64,000 nucleotides of DNA from the NCBI GenBank assembly GCA_944470555.2, contig OX104134.1, positions 15,479,248-15,543,247 of the forward strand, given 5' to 3'. The DNA is from Heterobilharzia americana. Taxonomy: Eukaryota; Platyhelminthes; Trematoda; Strigeidida; Schistosomatidae. The notes beneath the pieces were generated by a model. That model worked only from the letters and a program-made list of their open reading frames with translations. It did no database searches and was not told the origin of the DNA. The translations under genes and the position numbers were made by a program. Positions 13,351 through 25,807 of the stretch are shown piece by piece (position 1 is the stretch's first letter; each line of letters opens with the position of its first letter).

Positions 13351-14089
13351 TAACTGAATTACAGAATGCTGACGTGCCCTGGAGGCAGCCTTAAGACTGT
13401 GTATTCCATTTCTTATAGACAGGAGATGAAGAACTGCAGTTCACTACCAAGCCAAAAAGATACACCTTCGTTTTTGACAGTTCTCGAGCCCCAGTCCATA
13501 AGTGATGTAAATTTTGTTTAACTTAATCACACCACATCCTTCACTTAAATCAATATTTATCAGAATGTTCATCTCCTGGCTAGTATTGATAGAATTAGCA
13601 ATCTTAGCAAACTTTAAAAGTCGATATCACTATCCTTACAAAATGACTCACGATAACAGAATGACAACAGATAATGATCCATTGATATGAAGTTCTAATG
13701 CAATGTCTTATAACTGCTTAAGATTCTTTTATCTGTGAACTTAATGCACATATTCTCAATGACTCAATGAGACGCTGCACCAGGTTTGCATTTCAACTAT
13801 GGGAAAAGTTGAAAGGATATCAGTCCGAAATATTTATGCACTCGATACCTGTCAACAGGTAATATACATACATAAGATATCTAAATGTCAAGTTGCTGAA
13901 CTCAGTAACCTCTGTGAAAAAAATGAGACAGAAACCAGTCCCTAATGAAGAAATCATTTGCTGATACTTGTTGTTTTCTGATGATTATTTTACCAAACTG
14001 AGTCAACTGGTTTGTGTTGGTACATTGGTTCCTTGAATACAAGCCTTGATAGTGTCTTAAGCTTCATCTTTATTTTATTTGCCTGATAG

Positions 14090-14215
14090 GAGCTGACTTA
14101 TGGATCCAGGATATGTGCTTCATCTGTCAATAACTCGTATACAGAAATATCTAGCTGAAGAGTTCAATATAGGATGAAAGATGCTACCTGAATTCCACTA
14201 CTAGCCGCCACCAAG
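14090..14215 (+). repeat. Degenerate Sm-alpha-like hammerhead repeat (family A, copy 1)
   Basis: The 3' half of a family A repeat is recognisable on the plus strand: CTGAAGA, a short stem II with two wobble pairs, TGAAAG, then CTGAATTCCACTACTAGCC. The last part matches the GGATTCCACTGCTAGCC segment of better copies at 48 kb. Stem III and stem I pairs are broken, so self-cleavage is unlikely. It lies antisense to the navigator gene. Confidence 0.55.
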
Positions 14216-14461
14216 TAAGTAAAATATCAAAAAATTATTATTCGTTAATTTTCAGACCAGTCTCCAAACAAAAAAATAAATCATAGGCTAAATTTGTATT
14301 TTCTATACTAATTATGAGCGAATGCATGTGTTTTGATGAGCAACAGGAATAATTATGGATATTTAGGGCATATGAATAGTGTCTATAGAGTTTATTCAGG
14401 AACAGTTAAACAATAAAAGCAATAATCGGTATGTCAAGATGCTTAAATATAGCAAATTCAC

Positions 14462-14612
14462 CTTGATATATTGCATCAGGAAGTGTACGACATGATGTTG
14501 ATCGGGGTGGTCGTGGTTGAAAATGACTTGGAGAGCTGGTTAAAGATTTACTGTTCATATCCTCACCCCGTAGTCGACTAATGATACTCTGAAGCTCACG
14601 TATCTCTGAACT
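14462..14612 (-). CDS. Navigator-like protein, third coil exon
   Basis: A 151-nt exon bounded by a good acceptor (TTTTTTCTCAG) and a GTGAAT donor (14456-14461). It begins in phase 0 and ends with one base over, matching its neighbours. It encodes 50 residues: SSEIRELQSIISRLRGED, then a Ser/Pro/Arg-rich part (SKSLTSSPSHFQPRPPRSTS) ending DAIYQ. The first part aligns by eye with the ESELIELRETIEMLK helix of vertebrate navigators and continues the heptad pattern of the 16037-16120 exon. The Pro/Arg-rich stretch could be an SH3-type ligand, as reported for UNC-53 family members, but this is inference. Confidence 0.7.
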
Positions 14613-15625
14613 CTGAGAAAAAATATACACAATTGAAGAACAGATACATTTTCAAAAATTAATTTTAATGGTTAGCGATTAACAATCATATACCAATGTG
14701 CTTATGTCATAAATGTATATGCGTAAAGGTGTAAACAGTAATAACTAATATGAAACTTGCCCTTCAAAGAATTCAAATATTTTTTTACTACATGTATATC
14801 TATGGCTATTAACAAGCTAATAGAAATAGTTTTCGCTAAGATTGAGCAACATTTTGTTTCCAATCAATTGCACATTAAACTGTTATTTTAAATGGCTAAT
14901 ATCTCATACATGAATAGTCAATTTTCATTTTCATATTAGCATAATAGTTATACCTTATTTAGTGATATTCTACAATAAGAGCACTGAATTAAATATTACA
15001 GTCAGTAAACAATTAAGACCATTTTATCCTTCTGACCTCATTCAAAGTGGATTTTTATTTCAAAAAGGTAACAAAATGTTAATAATCAACATTTTGAAGT
15101 AAGTTAACTCTCAAATAAGGAAGGGAAAACAGACGAACAGAATACGGAAGATCTCTTTAATGCCACTGCTTGAGAGTGACCATTTGCAATAAACAAAAAG
15201 CTTCCGTGAAATCATTCCCTCTTTCCATCTGTTATTGATCTACAATTTTGGACGCAATTTGATCTCGATTTAAGCACCAAGTATTTACAGAGTCTTCGAA
15301 ACCTTCCGATACTTATATTCAAGAGGATACTGTCAACCTTCTGTTAGAAGGTTCGACTTCAGCAGTTATTCATATCAATAAAGTGGCAAAACATGAAATT
15401 ACTAACTTCATACAGAACTTGGGACTTTGCAAACTTTGGTGATCCTCTTTTCTGATGAATGACAACAGATGAAAAAAAACGCTAACCTAGGTCATTCTGT
15501 TCATTACTTTCAGTAGTTGAATACTATGTAACAGACATATTTGAGAAATGACACTAACTATGATCGCCAACAAAATAATGTTTAATAAACTCCTTAAATC
15601 ACCATTTGTAATCCTCCGTTGTTAT

Positions 15626-15830
15626 ACTGGATCGATTTGCACGACCTCTATCGGTATATGGGCTCCTATGCGGATGCTCTGATAATATCTGAATATTTGT
15701 TATGATAATTTACAGGGTTGTGGTTAGCAGAAGAATTCAAATTGCCCGTTTCGTCCTATTTGAGATTCGTCGGCTGAATGTACATGTACTTCAATGAGTG
15801 TTGTTCCAACTGGCCCTCAAGATATATCTT
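15626..15830 (-). mobile_element. Sm-alpha-like hammerhead repeat (family A, copy 2), core mutated
   Basis: On the minus strand the module reads CATTCAG, then CCGACGA, a stem II built on TCTCAAATAGGA, CGAAAC, and ATTCTTCTGCTAACCAC. The first core box should be CTGACGA; the U-to-C change at an invariant position predicts loss of cleavage. The trailing segment with CTCTATCGGTATATGGGC matches the tail of the 48-kb copies. It is sense-oriented within an intron of the navigator-like gene. Confidence 0.6.
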
Positions 15831-16036
15831 ACTTACTTGTTACGTAAAGGGAACTCTGTTTGACCCTCGAAGCAATCTTTACTTTTGAGTCAGTAAGAAC
15901 GAAGTCATTAGATTTAAAACTCAATTTGTTGTGTGCTATCAGTAGCATTCCTCATTCTCCTCTTCCTGTTTGGAAACTTTCACAATACTTAACAAGTGGG
16001 ACCAGAAAAGTGGAATTCTAACTCTGTGAAGCATAC

Positions 16037-16120
16037 CTTTAAGTTATCCAGAGCTTGCAGTTGTTCAATTCTGACTGTCATATTTTCCACGTTATCTTCT
16101 AGAGCTTCTATTGCATTATC
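16037..16120 (-). CDS. Navigator-like protein, second coil exon
   Basis: An 84-nt exon, phase 0 at both ends, with acceptor TTCTGTAG and donor GTATGC (16031-16036). It encodes 28 residues, DNAIEALEDNVENMTVRI followed by EQLQALDNLK. The match to vertebrate navigators is the clearest in the window: their coil reads NAHLVAAFEKSLGNMTGRL at the same place, sharing the spacing of Ala/Phe-Glu and the NMT-R-L core. The preceding exon ends SAQLSLK where navigators read TSQLSA. Both the 21276-21350 exon and the alternative first exon at 17443-18651 can join it in frame. Confidence 0.75.
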
Positions 16121-16484
16121 CTACAGAAGATGAATAAAACATTATCAACATTTAATAGGGATAACAATTTATGTGAAAGCTGCTTTAGTGGTTCACAGTC
16201 CAATAGCCAGTATTGTGTTTTTCCATGAATACTAGCTCAATAATACCAGTCATGTTTACCATACGCTCGCTATATTAAGTGAATCTGTTTCAGTAGATGA
16301 AAAAGCACCAAATACTTTCTAACTGTAAATATAACTTATTGATGAGTGCTAACAAGATTTAAGGTTTCGAATGAATCACTTCCAAATATCTGAATAGGTA
16401 AAAAGTACATGTCTGAATAATGTACGGGGATTAATAAATTTTAAAATGCCTGCTCCATGGTAAGGAAAACGCGATATCATGTCT

Positions 16485-16640
16485 TTCAAATTTCAGGCAG
16501 GACATCAGTTCCGTCAGGTTTGCGGATACGCCCTACTAACGAACGCCAGAAAGCGCGAAACCTTGGTTCAGGGGTTCCTGGTCACTGCCTCCATCCAACT
16601 AACATCTATCAAAGTGTATCGCGATGCTGATTCACCTAGT
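16485..16640 (+). mobile_element. Hammerhead repeat, family C copy 1 (5'-truncated)
   Basis: The plus strand shows CTAACGA, a stem II built on CGCCAGAAAGCG, CGAAAC, then GGTTCAGGGGTTCCTGG and a terminal CTGCCTCCATCC. The order is that of a type I hammerhead; the first box differs from CTGANGA by G-to-A. The same GCCTCCATCCAACT segment ends the neighbouring copy at 16760-16945, defining a third repeat family. The tRNA-like head is missing. Confidence 0.5.
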
Positions 16641-16759
16641 TTGGTGATATATATTGTAAAGTAATCGATAGAATCCGATTGGTACTTAGAACTAGACAAC
16701 ATGAAGTTGGCTCCCTCCAGTGATCAATCAGTGCACCTAATCCAGTTCCCCAGGAGGTC

Positions 16760-16945
16760 AACAGCGGCCCGAGTAGCTCAGCAGTAATGTCTCTGACTGC
16801 CGGAGTGGGTGATGCAAGTTCGGATATCACCAGGTGGGACATCAGTTCAGTCGAAGTTGCAGGTACGCCTTGCTGACGAGTACAAACAAGCACAAAATCT
16901 AGGTCCAGGGCATCCGGCCGACTGCCTCCATCCAACTCATATCAA
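16760..16945 (+). mobile_element. Hammerhead repeat, family C copy 2 with tRNA-like head
   Basis: The copy starts with a tRNA-like head: GGCCCGAGTAGCTCAG resembles an A box, and about 35 bases later CAAGTTCGGATATC resembles a B box. After a spacer come CTGACGA (intact first box), a disturbed stem II (GTACAAACAAGCAC), CAAAAT in place of CGAAAC, then GGTCCAGGGCATCCGG and GACTGCCTCCATCC. The second core box is mutated, so cleavage is not expected. Together with 16485-16640 it forms a tandem pair of related repeats. Confidence 0.55.
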
Positions 16946-17442
16946 CGTTATTTTCTGGTTTCTAGGATTCTGTCTATCCTAGTATACATTATGATGTGGT
17001 TTTCTTGATATAAATGCGGGTGGAAATAATTTTAGCAAACTACTAGAAATATATTTATTATCAGGAGAAATTCTGTTGCCACTGACTACAAAAATTTGAA
17101 TGTTATGCAATATATTCATCATCACTAAACGTGCTTACTCGGCAAATTGCAATGAAAGCATACGTGAGACAAAATGTGTAAATCTCAACTGCCACTTAGG
17201 TTTATTAAACGATTACTTCAAACTTAGGCAGCGTCGTTATAATCAAAGAAGATTAAGCTTTACCATCTCACTACTCTAACAAACCTTTTCAAAAGTATAG
17301 GAATATGGGTTTGTCACTATACTTAATATAGCGTGCTTCATAAAGAACATGTAATACATAGTTACATACACTTCAACAAGGAAAAGCTATATAAAGTAGA
17401 ATATAGTCATCTATTAACAAAAATAGGATCCTACTTAGTTAC
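16946..17442. other. Intron, nothing recognised
   Basis: AT-rich sequence between the family C repeats and the donor of the alternative first exon. I see no open frame or repeat of note. Confidence 0.4.
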
Positions 17443-18651
17443 CTTCACATTACTGTTAATGTCATCTGTATCATCATAATTTACCCCTGCAGAGAAAACT
17501 ACAGTTTTATCAAATTCTCTAGGTAATGAGTTTAGCTCACTATCCTTCAATTCCACTGAATTACTGTCTTGCGTATCACTTCCCTGTGAATCCGTGACTG
17601 CCAGAACTGTCTGTTTTTTCTCGTTGGAACATGATTTTTTCAGCGATCTTGGTGAATTTTGTTTTACTGATTTTATATTGTCTCTAACTGTACTATTATT
17701 ATTGAATGTTGATGACTTGTGTTTTGCAGACGCCAGTTCTTGTCTAACCATACGTTCTGTCTCTATTAATCTTTTCGGCCGAAGATCATAATTGGATGCG
17801 CTTGTATTGTGAACAATTCCAGGCAGTAAATTACTATTGGCTTCGGTTTCTAGTGTGGACTTCATGCGAACGCATGGTGATGGCAATCTCCTAGAACGAC
17901 ATACTATGTTCTGATCTGGTGTATAATGTGGTTTCGCTTCAATGGGATTCATAAATATAACATTTCTATCTGTTGTCAATAATGTCTTGTGATCATGGTT
18001 TGAACAGGGTATTGTTTCCTCACGTGAATGTTTACGTAAAGATCTTGATTTATGTTTAGCCGATGAAGCCGTTTTTATGAAAGAAGTTGACATAAGATCA
18101 GGATATTGCTGATGATTCCGAATATTATTATGTGAAACTGAGCCCAGACAGTTGATACCATTTTCAGCATTTTTATGATGACTAGGTTGTTTAACTTTAG
18201 TTCCTGGTGTTAAGTATTCATTGATTCTAGTATATGGCAATATAAATGATTGCACAGATCCAATTGAGTCACAGTTACTCAGTATTTCCCCATCAGGTGA
18301 TTTTTCCCGTCTTGGTGGATCTGAATTCTCCCGCATCCACCTTTGGGAATCTGCGTTGATCCAGTCGCCTGGTTGGCTACGAGATATCTTTACTCTATCC
18401 ATGCTTTGCAGTCTTTGACGAGAAATATTAGGTGATGCTACAGAATTCTGCTGTTCATTATTCTCATCCATATAAAAATGTTGCCTTTCATTACACCAAC
18501 TAAACTGTTTCGTTTCATTTAACTTATCGTTACTATCATTATTGTGAAGTTTGCTACTACGCTCTGATTCAGATCTTGTCAGTAGACTGGAAACCAAAGG
18601 TTCATAGTGAGACTTTGTGTACGAATAAAAATTTGGATAAAATCTTTCCAT
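17443..18651 (-). CDS. Probable alternative first exon of the navigator-like gene, 403 codons
   Basis: A long open frame starts at ATG 18651, directly preceded by an in-frame TGA (TGAACAATGG), so no upstream exon can feed it in this frame. It ends at a phase-0 donor, AAG|GTAACT (17437-17442), and can join the phase-0 coil exon at 16120. The 403 residues are Ser/Asn/Lys-rich and probably disordered, with no domain I recognise. Notable stretches are QSMDRVKISRSQPGDWINAD near residue 85, basic patches such as KHKSRSLRKHSREE, and an acidic end, GVNYDDTDDINSNVK, before the splice. The placement in an intron between two coils suggests an internal promoter giving a shorter isoform. A separate nested gene is the alternative; without splicing it would end three codons on, at 17431. 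Confidence 0.6.
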
Positions 18652-20754
18652 TGTTCAGATAATTTTCACCCATATAACTTAATTAATATGTAATACAGCA
18701 CAAGAAATTACATGGTAGAATCCACTTTAAAAATAAATGAATAATGTAACATTTGTCTTGACCGCTATCTACCTAAATGCGACACAAAATGTGTATATGC
18801 ACACGTGTTCATTCATGTATACGCTGGTGTGACCATTCACACTTAATTCATTGCAGACGTATATAATGTTTTCCCCCCTGCCACCCTAAATTATCCAATC
18901 AGTAAACAGTCTGGTTATTTGGTCAGGCAATCTTTTTTTATAGATTTGTGTTTATTCTTTCTATTTTTCATAAAGTGCAAAGTTATGTGCAAAATTATAA
19001 GATCCTATCACTTGATGCATATTCATAACTTTATATCGGCCAGCTAGTCAACCATTCAGTCAGTCACTCGGTTAACCAGTCAAACTAGTAATTCTAAAAC
19101 ATATGTATGAATCTCCCATTAATAAGTTTGTCACTTCACGCAAGAAGTGTATCGTACACAGTCTCAGTGAACAGCTAACTGATTTTCATACTATTCCACG
19201 ATTCATAACAAATGCCACTAACGATGTTTTTTTGCTACATAATATGAAGTCATTTTTTTAAAAGGTGACATGATCGTTTCAGAATCTAATCCATGGTTGC
19301 GATAGTGTTTGCAATGACTAGTTTCTTTCTTCACAAGGTGTTAAGAAAATGGAATATGAATCGAGCTAGGTTATAAGATGTATACCTAAAAGAGTTCCAA
19401 AGGGGGAAATCCTATTAGGTAACACATTGGAATAAACGAAATACATATCTCATTTATGATGGGAAACTCGAAATATGTTGTATTCAGTTACCTTCATCTG
19501 ACCTTTTGTCCTCCTCTTTGCTATGAAGCAAAGTGAGAACTTGAAAGAATGTTATCTGTCTTCGGCTGTACACTAACCTGCTCTCAGCTGTTCAGGTGGT
19601 TCATAAAACTGCAATGCTAATGCTGCTTCCCGTTATAATTCATCCGTTTGGGAATCCTAAATTACAACTATTAGTAGGAGGTGATGCAAATGATCACGTT
19701 TGAAAAGATTAGCGTTAGGACTTGCATCAAGTGTCCCGGGTGACAACAACAAAACACGTTGAAAATTAATAACATCTAGTCAATTATTCAGGGTCACTTA
19801 TTAAAATGTAAGAAGACAACCAGAGTCTGAAAGGCGATGTAAAGCACTCAGAACATGAAGATAAGCTTTATGAGCATACAGAATTTATTATATGAATGAC
19901 ATTTTTTCTCTCTGAGCAAAACTAATGCCAGTGAATCAGCTGTCTTGTTGATAACTAGAAGCAAGCTACTCAAAATTCTGTGTATTTCTTTCATTGAAAT
20001 AGCTGTATAGTGTTTTTATTATCTAGAACACTTTCAGCGTAAGTCCTTACAGTAGGAGAAAAAATATAGAGCAAACTATGTGACTGCTCCAGATAACTGC
20101 AAAAGATGTTGATTATTCCAATAGGCATAATGAACACATAGTTGCGTTTTGAACTAAGCTAGTTCTGAGAAATATGATGAATTATGCTATAACACATATC
20201 CCTGTGAAGAAGTATTTTAGACTTGTTTGTTTCCACATATGTCTGATTGCTAATCTTTGATTCCAACTGCCAAGGAATACACAATGCCATTCCACATTGT
20301 TTCATTTTAATTTGAATGAAAACTTTCTGATAGGTAACGGTATTTTTTAAATAATGTTTGACTATCTTAGGCTCAGCAGGGTGAAAATGCTTTCCCCCTT
20401 GTACATCTATTTTATCAACCTTTGTTGGTTACTTTATTTCTTGTTATAAAAGAAAGCCTCGTCTGAGTGGTCTAGTCATGCCAAAAATAAGGTGTATGCT
20501 CTGTTCATTTGTACGTACAGATACGGAATAGATCAGTAACTACTACTTTTTCGATGTGTATTACGGAAAGGCTTTGATTAAATATAGTTTAGTTGTTCAC
20601 CTTCAAATATAGATCATATGTTTTTTTCACCACAATGCACAATCCTCAATGATTTCTCATCTTGTCGTGGTGTAAGGAGCTTTCCGAAAAAGGTTTCATT
20701 GTCAGATTTGAGCAGTCAAATGAACTGAGTGCCTTTACTAACAAAATTTAAATC

Positions 20755-20807
<53 letters not shown>

Positions 20808-21275
20808 TAAATAAACGACCATCTATAACCAGTTTAAAACGAATCATCTGTTAAGTTGTCTGAGAGAGCGTTGGTAAGTTGAGTGACATTTTTAAGATAA
20901 ACCGAAAAATGACAAAGTTCATGGAAAATAGTAATACGAGAACCAATATTTCAGTAAAGTTTCTCTTATTTAGTTTAATTAGCTATCAGTCAGTAAGTAT
21001 CTGTACTCAGTTTAACTTGATTTGAACTTTGATGCCGAAATCTACCTGACTGATACGATGCGAAACAGAGTTACACGTCTTGATATCTAGGTGGAACTTA
21101 GGTGGCTTAATTAAGGTTGAAATTGGGACAACAGTTTATTTTTATACTTCAGTCAGTCAGGTGTTGAGATTTTGCTCCTCAAAGGTTATTGGTTCATATC
21201 GTGTTATGAATCTGGCTTTCTTTTGAATAAGCGTAACTTCATTTTAACATACAATAGAGATACCACATAACTTAC
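18652..21275. other. Intron / possible promoter region of the short isoform
   Basis: No gene or known repeat apart from the AT microsatellite at 20758-20805. If 17443-18651 is a first exon, its promoter should lie in the first few hundred bases here. The sequence just upstream (18660-18720) is AT-rich, but I cannot point to a specific promoter element. Confidence 0.35.
20758..20805. repeat. TA dinucleotide microsatellite
   Basis: About 48 bases of uninterrupted TA repeat inside an intron. Confidence 0.95.
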
Positions 21276-21350
21276 CTTCAGAGATAACTGTGCTGATAAT
21301 ACAGAAAGACCATCACGGAGACGTTTCGTCTCTTGACGAAAGTTCTCAAT
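21276..21350 (-). CDS. Navigator-like protein, first coil exon
   Basis: A 75-nt phase-0/phase-0 exon with acceptor CTGTTTGCAG and donor GTAAG (21271-21275). It encodes 25 residues, IENFRQETKRLRDGLSVL followed by SAQLSLK. It corresponds to the EQIHKLRRELVASQEKVATL-TSQLS coil of vertebrate navigators in both length and the spacing of Leu, Arg and the final QLS. It continues the helix into the 16037-16120 exon. Confidence 0.72.
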
Positions 21351-24047
21351 CTGCAAACAGAATTTAACATGATAAAGCTTTGTTATTACTGATGCATGTT
21401 CTCTAGAAAAACAACAAAATCTTAGAAGCCTTTAATTGAACAATACATGAAGATATTTGATCAGTAATCGTGCGTCTTCGTTGAGTTCTTGTCAGGATAT
21501 GCCAGTAGACACAAACATAAAGGTAGACAGATTCATCTTCCAATCAGTACTGAAACTGTATCGCTATAGCACTATAATAACTGACTTTTATGATCAATTA
21601 GTGAGACGTTGTACTGATCATATGCAAAATCAGTTGATATGGTGTGTTCGATTCGATGACATCTAACTGAAAATTGCTTTATTGGTCGTTTTTAGAGCTT
21701 TTAACACTAAACAGACAAAAAAAGTAGATTGTACGAAAGGGTGAATAAGGTTTTCCATAGGGCTTGACGAACGTGTTTCAATAGTTATTTTCTTTCTGTT
21801 CCTGTTCAACTTACTTGGACCTGGCCTCACCATTTAGTTGGCGCGCATAATATAGAAGACAAGTGTGAGCTGAATAATGAAGATATCACTCAGATAATCA
21901 TTTACATTATGTGAGAAAATGGTTACTAGAGAAATTTCTCGGTGAAATCAGTATACTACTATTCGATAAACTTGTGGCTACTCATCTGAATTTTACCCGA
22001 AGTTTTCGAAGATCCTTACTGAAATCTCTTGCTGAATGTTATGTTGTACAGTAGCTTGTGCAAGGCTATTTTTGCAGACACACTGATTTCAAAATATTTT
22101 CATCATGACATGAAATCACTTGGGGAAACACTGGAAATTTGAGAGCATTGAAAAGCTGTTTGTAACTCCTCAGCAGTGCGCACTCCTGATCTGACAAGGT
22201 ACCGGACCGAAGACCATCAAGTCTAGCAGTGCTCACCTTAACATCTAGCCGGTGATTCGGAATCTTCCGATCTATCCTTTACACTTCTGTCAATTAGTGA
22301 TGTACTGCACAACCGTTATTCAATTTCATCGATGTGCTTCTGCCTTACTTCTGACTTTTTAGCCGTACAGCTCAGCATTTTTTATCATAACTTTGAGAGA
22401 TTCACCTAAGATGAAGTTGAAAGTTGGATACCGAAATGTTATTCAGATATGTGGTCAGGGGGGTTTCTTGACTTCAAGGTACTAAGTATTCCTGAATCAT
22501 GATTCTGCACTGTTTTACAGCCTTAAACAAGACGAAATAGTTGTCCAACGCTCCCAAGGTTTCATTGTTCCTTCAGTTGATTTCATGACGTGGTGAAAAC
22601 TATTCTGAATTTTGTGTATTCCCCAAAAAGCTCACCTGAGCATATACATCCATCGTTTAGTCGTTTTGGGTTTACTGCCAAAATCTAACCAATACTTACT
22701 GTTTCTCAATTATATGCAAATGAATAAGATGGATATCTTACCTTTTAGTAATAATATTTACGTATCAGCACTATGATCCCATATATTATTGGTCACAGGT
22801 CAATGCCTGGTGCTGTTTATTCAAAAACAATAGGAATACTTGAAGGAAATACTATCTATACACTTCTGTTTGAGCTCCATTGTTTTGATTACATCCTTTC
22901 CTATCTGGAGCTGAGTGATTATTTCTTGTTGGCATGAACCTTACTTTGGAAACTAAGCTTTAATCATGAAGTCGCTGTTGAGTTATTATCCGCACAAACA
23001 GACTTAGGGAAAATTCTTATTAAAAGCTCTATAGTGTATATTCTAAGTTTTTATCTACTTGAAATCTAAGAGCATGAAAAGTCGAGCAATTTTACTTTAT
23101 GATATGATGCACCACCACTCACTCGCAACAAATTTTTACTGTTATAAAACCATACAAATTGGTGGTAAATTTAGCTACATTTTTTAATTCACTTTTTAGG
23201 TGAAATGTACACTCGGCTAACTATACTATTGTCTTATTTATTTTGATATGATTCACATGATGTTTCTGTATGAACATCAGTTATATCACCACCTATGCAT
23301 ATATACACATACACATACATGCACAAGGATACTTTTTCTGGCAAGGGAAGTATACAACTAATATTGATGAAGCAATGAAATTATCAGACTCCAGTTTGCA
23401 TACTCTCTGTCTTGAACATCAATTACAGAACATCTTAAAGATGAAATTAACTTATGTGCATGTAACACCACTGAATTCAAATGTGTAAGAATGATGAATA
23501 TAGAGATGAATAAACTGAGAATCTTAGTAGTAAGAAAATGTTTCCTTCCTTACACTTTTATCACTATAGACATTTGTATAACATAAGAAATATAAATGTC
23601 AATTCTTTTGGGTAGATGCATATTATATTTACCCAGACGTTTTGTTTATGCTACAAAATATCATGAGATGATATTATTCAGCTTATAACGGAGAATAGAA
23701 GCTTGTTACACATTTATAAAATTGATGGGTAGTGTAAAAAAAGACCACAGTATGAAAATGTATACAAGTGTGGAAGCCTTTACTCACTCAATGAGAACAC
23801 TTCGCTTTACTTCTGTCGTCTGCTATTCAATAAGTTGACTTGATATTCCATACTTTGATCAACTATTTTAGATTGCTTACAATAGGAATTTCATTACTCG
23901 TCAACATTTTTCTCTTCACGGACTAGAATTAAATGGTTAATTATGATTACACCAGGAAGTACTGAGAAACTGCTTTTTACCTTTCTGAAATTCCACAGTA
24001 ATGCGTACTCTCAACCATATACACAAATGAACTTGAAATCTTCATAC
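21351..24047. other. Intron with one large family B repeat
   Basis: Contains the repeat at 22100-22612 and otherwise AT-rich sequence without recognisable genes. The plus-strand frame at 23270-23488 has no supporting features. Confidence 0.45.
22100..22612 (-). mobile_element. Foldback hammerhead repeat, family B copy 5, about 0.5 kb
   Basis: The left end (22100-22160) and right end (about 22525-22600) carry the same segment pointing outward, as in the 4.7-kb copy. Read on the minus strand, a tRNA-like B-box string (GGTCTTCGGTCC) is followed by GCGCACTGCTGAGGAGTTAC. This keeps the CTGAGGA box, but the second half of stem II and the GAAAC box are deleted. Length and internal order match the copy at 37925-38445, so about 0.5 kb may be the full-length form. 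Confidence 0.55.
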
Positions 24048-24080
24048 CTCAGACTGATTATTGTCTGCATCGATTTCAGT
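24048..24080 (-). CDS. Navigator-like protein, 33-nt micro-exon
   Basis: A 33-nt exon between an acceptor TTTGTGGTAG and a GTATG donor (24043-24047). It is phase 0 at both ends and encodes TEIDADNNQSE, an acidic lead-in to the first coil. It fits exactly between the phase-0 end of the 25808-25857 exon and the phase-0 start of the 21276-21350 exon. Only the phase fit and the splice signals support it. Confidence 0.5.
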
Positions 24081-25807
24081 CTACCACAAATTTACCGCAA
24101 AGTAGATTGCATTAAATAGCTGATTTTGAATTCCTTCTAATCATTCAAATATGCCTTCAAATCGCATAGTGTACTGTCGCGCATTTTTAAACTGTTTACC
24201 ACCTACCGTTTTGCAAGTTATCAGCAAAATTTTTAAAAAACATCACAATGGATGGCAAGGGGCCTCAAAGTGTATGGTAATATGTCACTTCTGGAATAGT
24301 TAGCTTGATCTGCAGATTTCTATCCTGGCTGAATGTACCTCCGTAACCAACCTTACGCACTCTTTCTACTCATCCCCTCTTTTTACAACAATGTACCCAC
24401 AGACTAGGTGACAACTTACCAACAGCTGATACTATAGCTATTTTATTTCAAAATATTGCAGAAGAGGTAGATTCACTGGGATATTACATACTGAGTTCCA
24501 TGCTGTATCAAGCATACTATCCAGAATAAAGTGGTGATTATTATCGCTGAAATTCAGTCACTTTTTTAGGACTGAATGGTATTTAGGCCAAACTTTGAAA
24601 CACGTGATCAAATTTGTGTCTGTTATTTTGAATCACAAGTTGTCTCAAGCTTTTCACACAAATTTAGCTAATTGACAAAATACATTAATTTTTTCGGGAC
24701 TTTTCTTATCAACGATCCTTCGTGTTCCTAGTTTTTTAATGGGCTTACCATTCTTTCATAGGTTATTATTGATAACGCTTTCGTTTCGTGCATTCTACTG
24801 AATTCTTACTAACATAGCGGTCCAAAGATTGCTGACTTATTGCTGACTTATTAACGTCCGAAAACAATGAATAGTTCTGAGTGCACAGAACATTGTTAGT
24901 GGAATACTGTCTAATTAATTGTGACACTGGGTGTTTAGTATATGGGATATGAATACCGCAAAAAGTCCTCGATTTATGTATTTTTAAAAACATTTAATAC
25001 AGCATATTTTTATATAAGCTCTGCGTTCATTAGCATTTTGGTATGAAGTCTATCACTAAAGCAATGAGTAATGATCACTTTTCGACTGGAAAATGGTAAT
25101 CTCTAAAATAACACATTTAGGTGATTAGAAATAATACCTTATCAAATAATTTATTTTTTCCAACAAACCAACAAATTTTGTGTAAATTTCAGAATCCATT
25201 TTCCAATGTACTGTTTGTATCTCTTCTAATATTCCTATTTAACTTCTGAAACCCAAAAAGCTGTTAGCAATAATCCGAGATAATTTCTGCCATACCATGA
25301 TAGAGAAAAACTTAATAGACTGTCGTTTTTGACACATGACTTTCTTTCTTTGTTATGCGAATTCGTCCCTGACGTAATCGATACACAGCGGAAATTAGTA
25401 GTTCCTATCCTTCTAAGTGCAACTCAAATATTTTAGTTAAACAACTGTCATGAAACGGAGCATCCAGTAATTTGCCATGTTTAGTTATCATCCCGTTGGA
25501 ATTTCTTCATTCAAGTTTATCTTTGTCATAACAATGTGGCGGTAAGTTAAATGTGTTTTCTTGAACTGTACCTCGTTTTCGCGATGACTAAATATGTGAA
25601 CAGAAAAAGTTTAGTTGAGTATAAATTATCTTTGTATTATACAAATAAGACTAGAGATTGTTCAGAAGCAATTTCTGTAAGCTTTAAGGTGCTCAGCCTT
25701 TTTGCCATTTGTCAGTGAATCACTTATAATCAAAGTAACCTGTGATATAAGTTAAAAAGTGTTCGAAGCATTTCAAAATGTATTTTGATCATAAAATGAA
25801 TACCTAC

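Larger units (their letters stand above)
11875..14461. other. Intron carrying two hammerhead-repeat copies
   Basis: Intron between the Ser/Gln-rich exon and the third coil exon. Besides the foldback repeat at 13105-13350 and the degenerate Sm-alpha-like piece at 14090-14215 it holds only AT-rich sequence with short random open frames. Confidence 0.5.
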
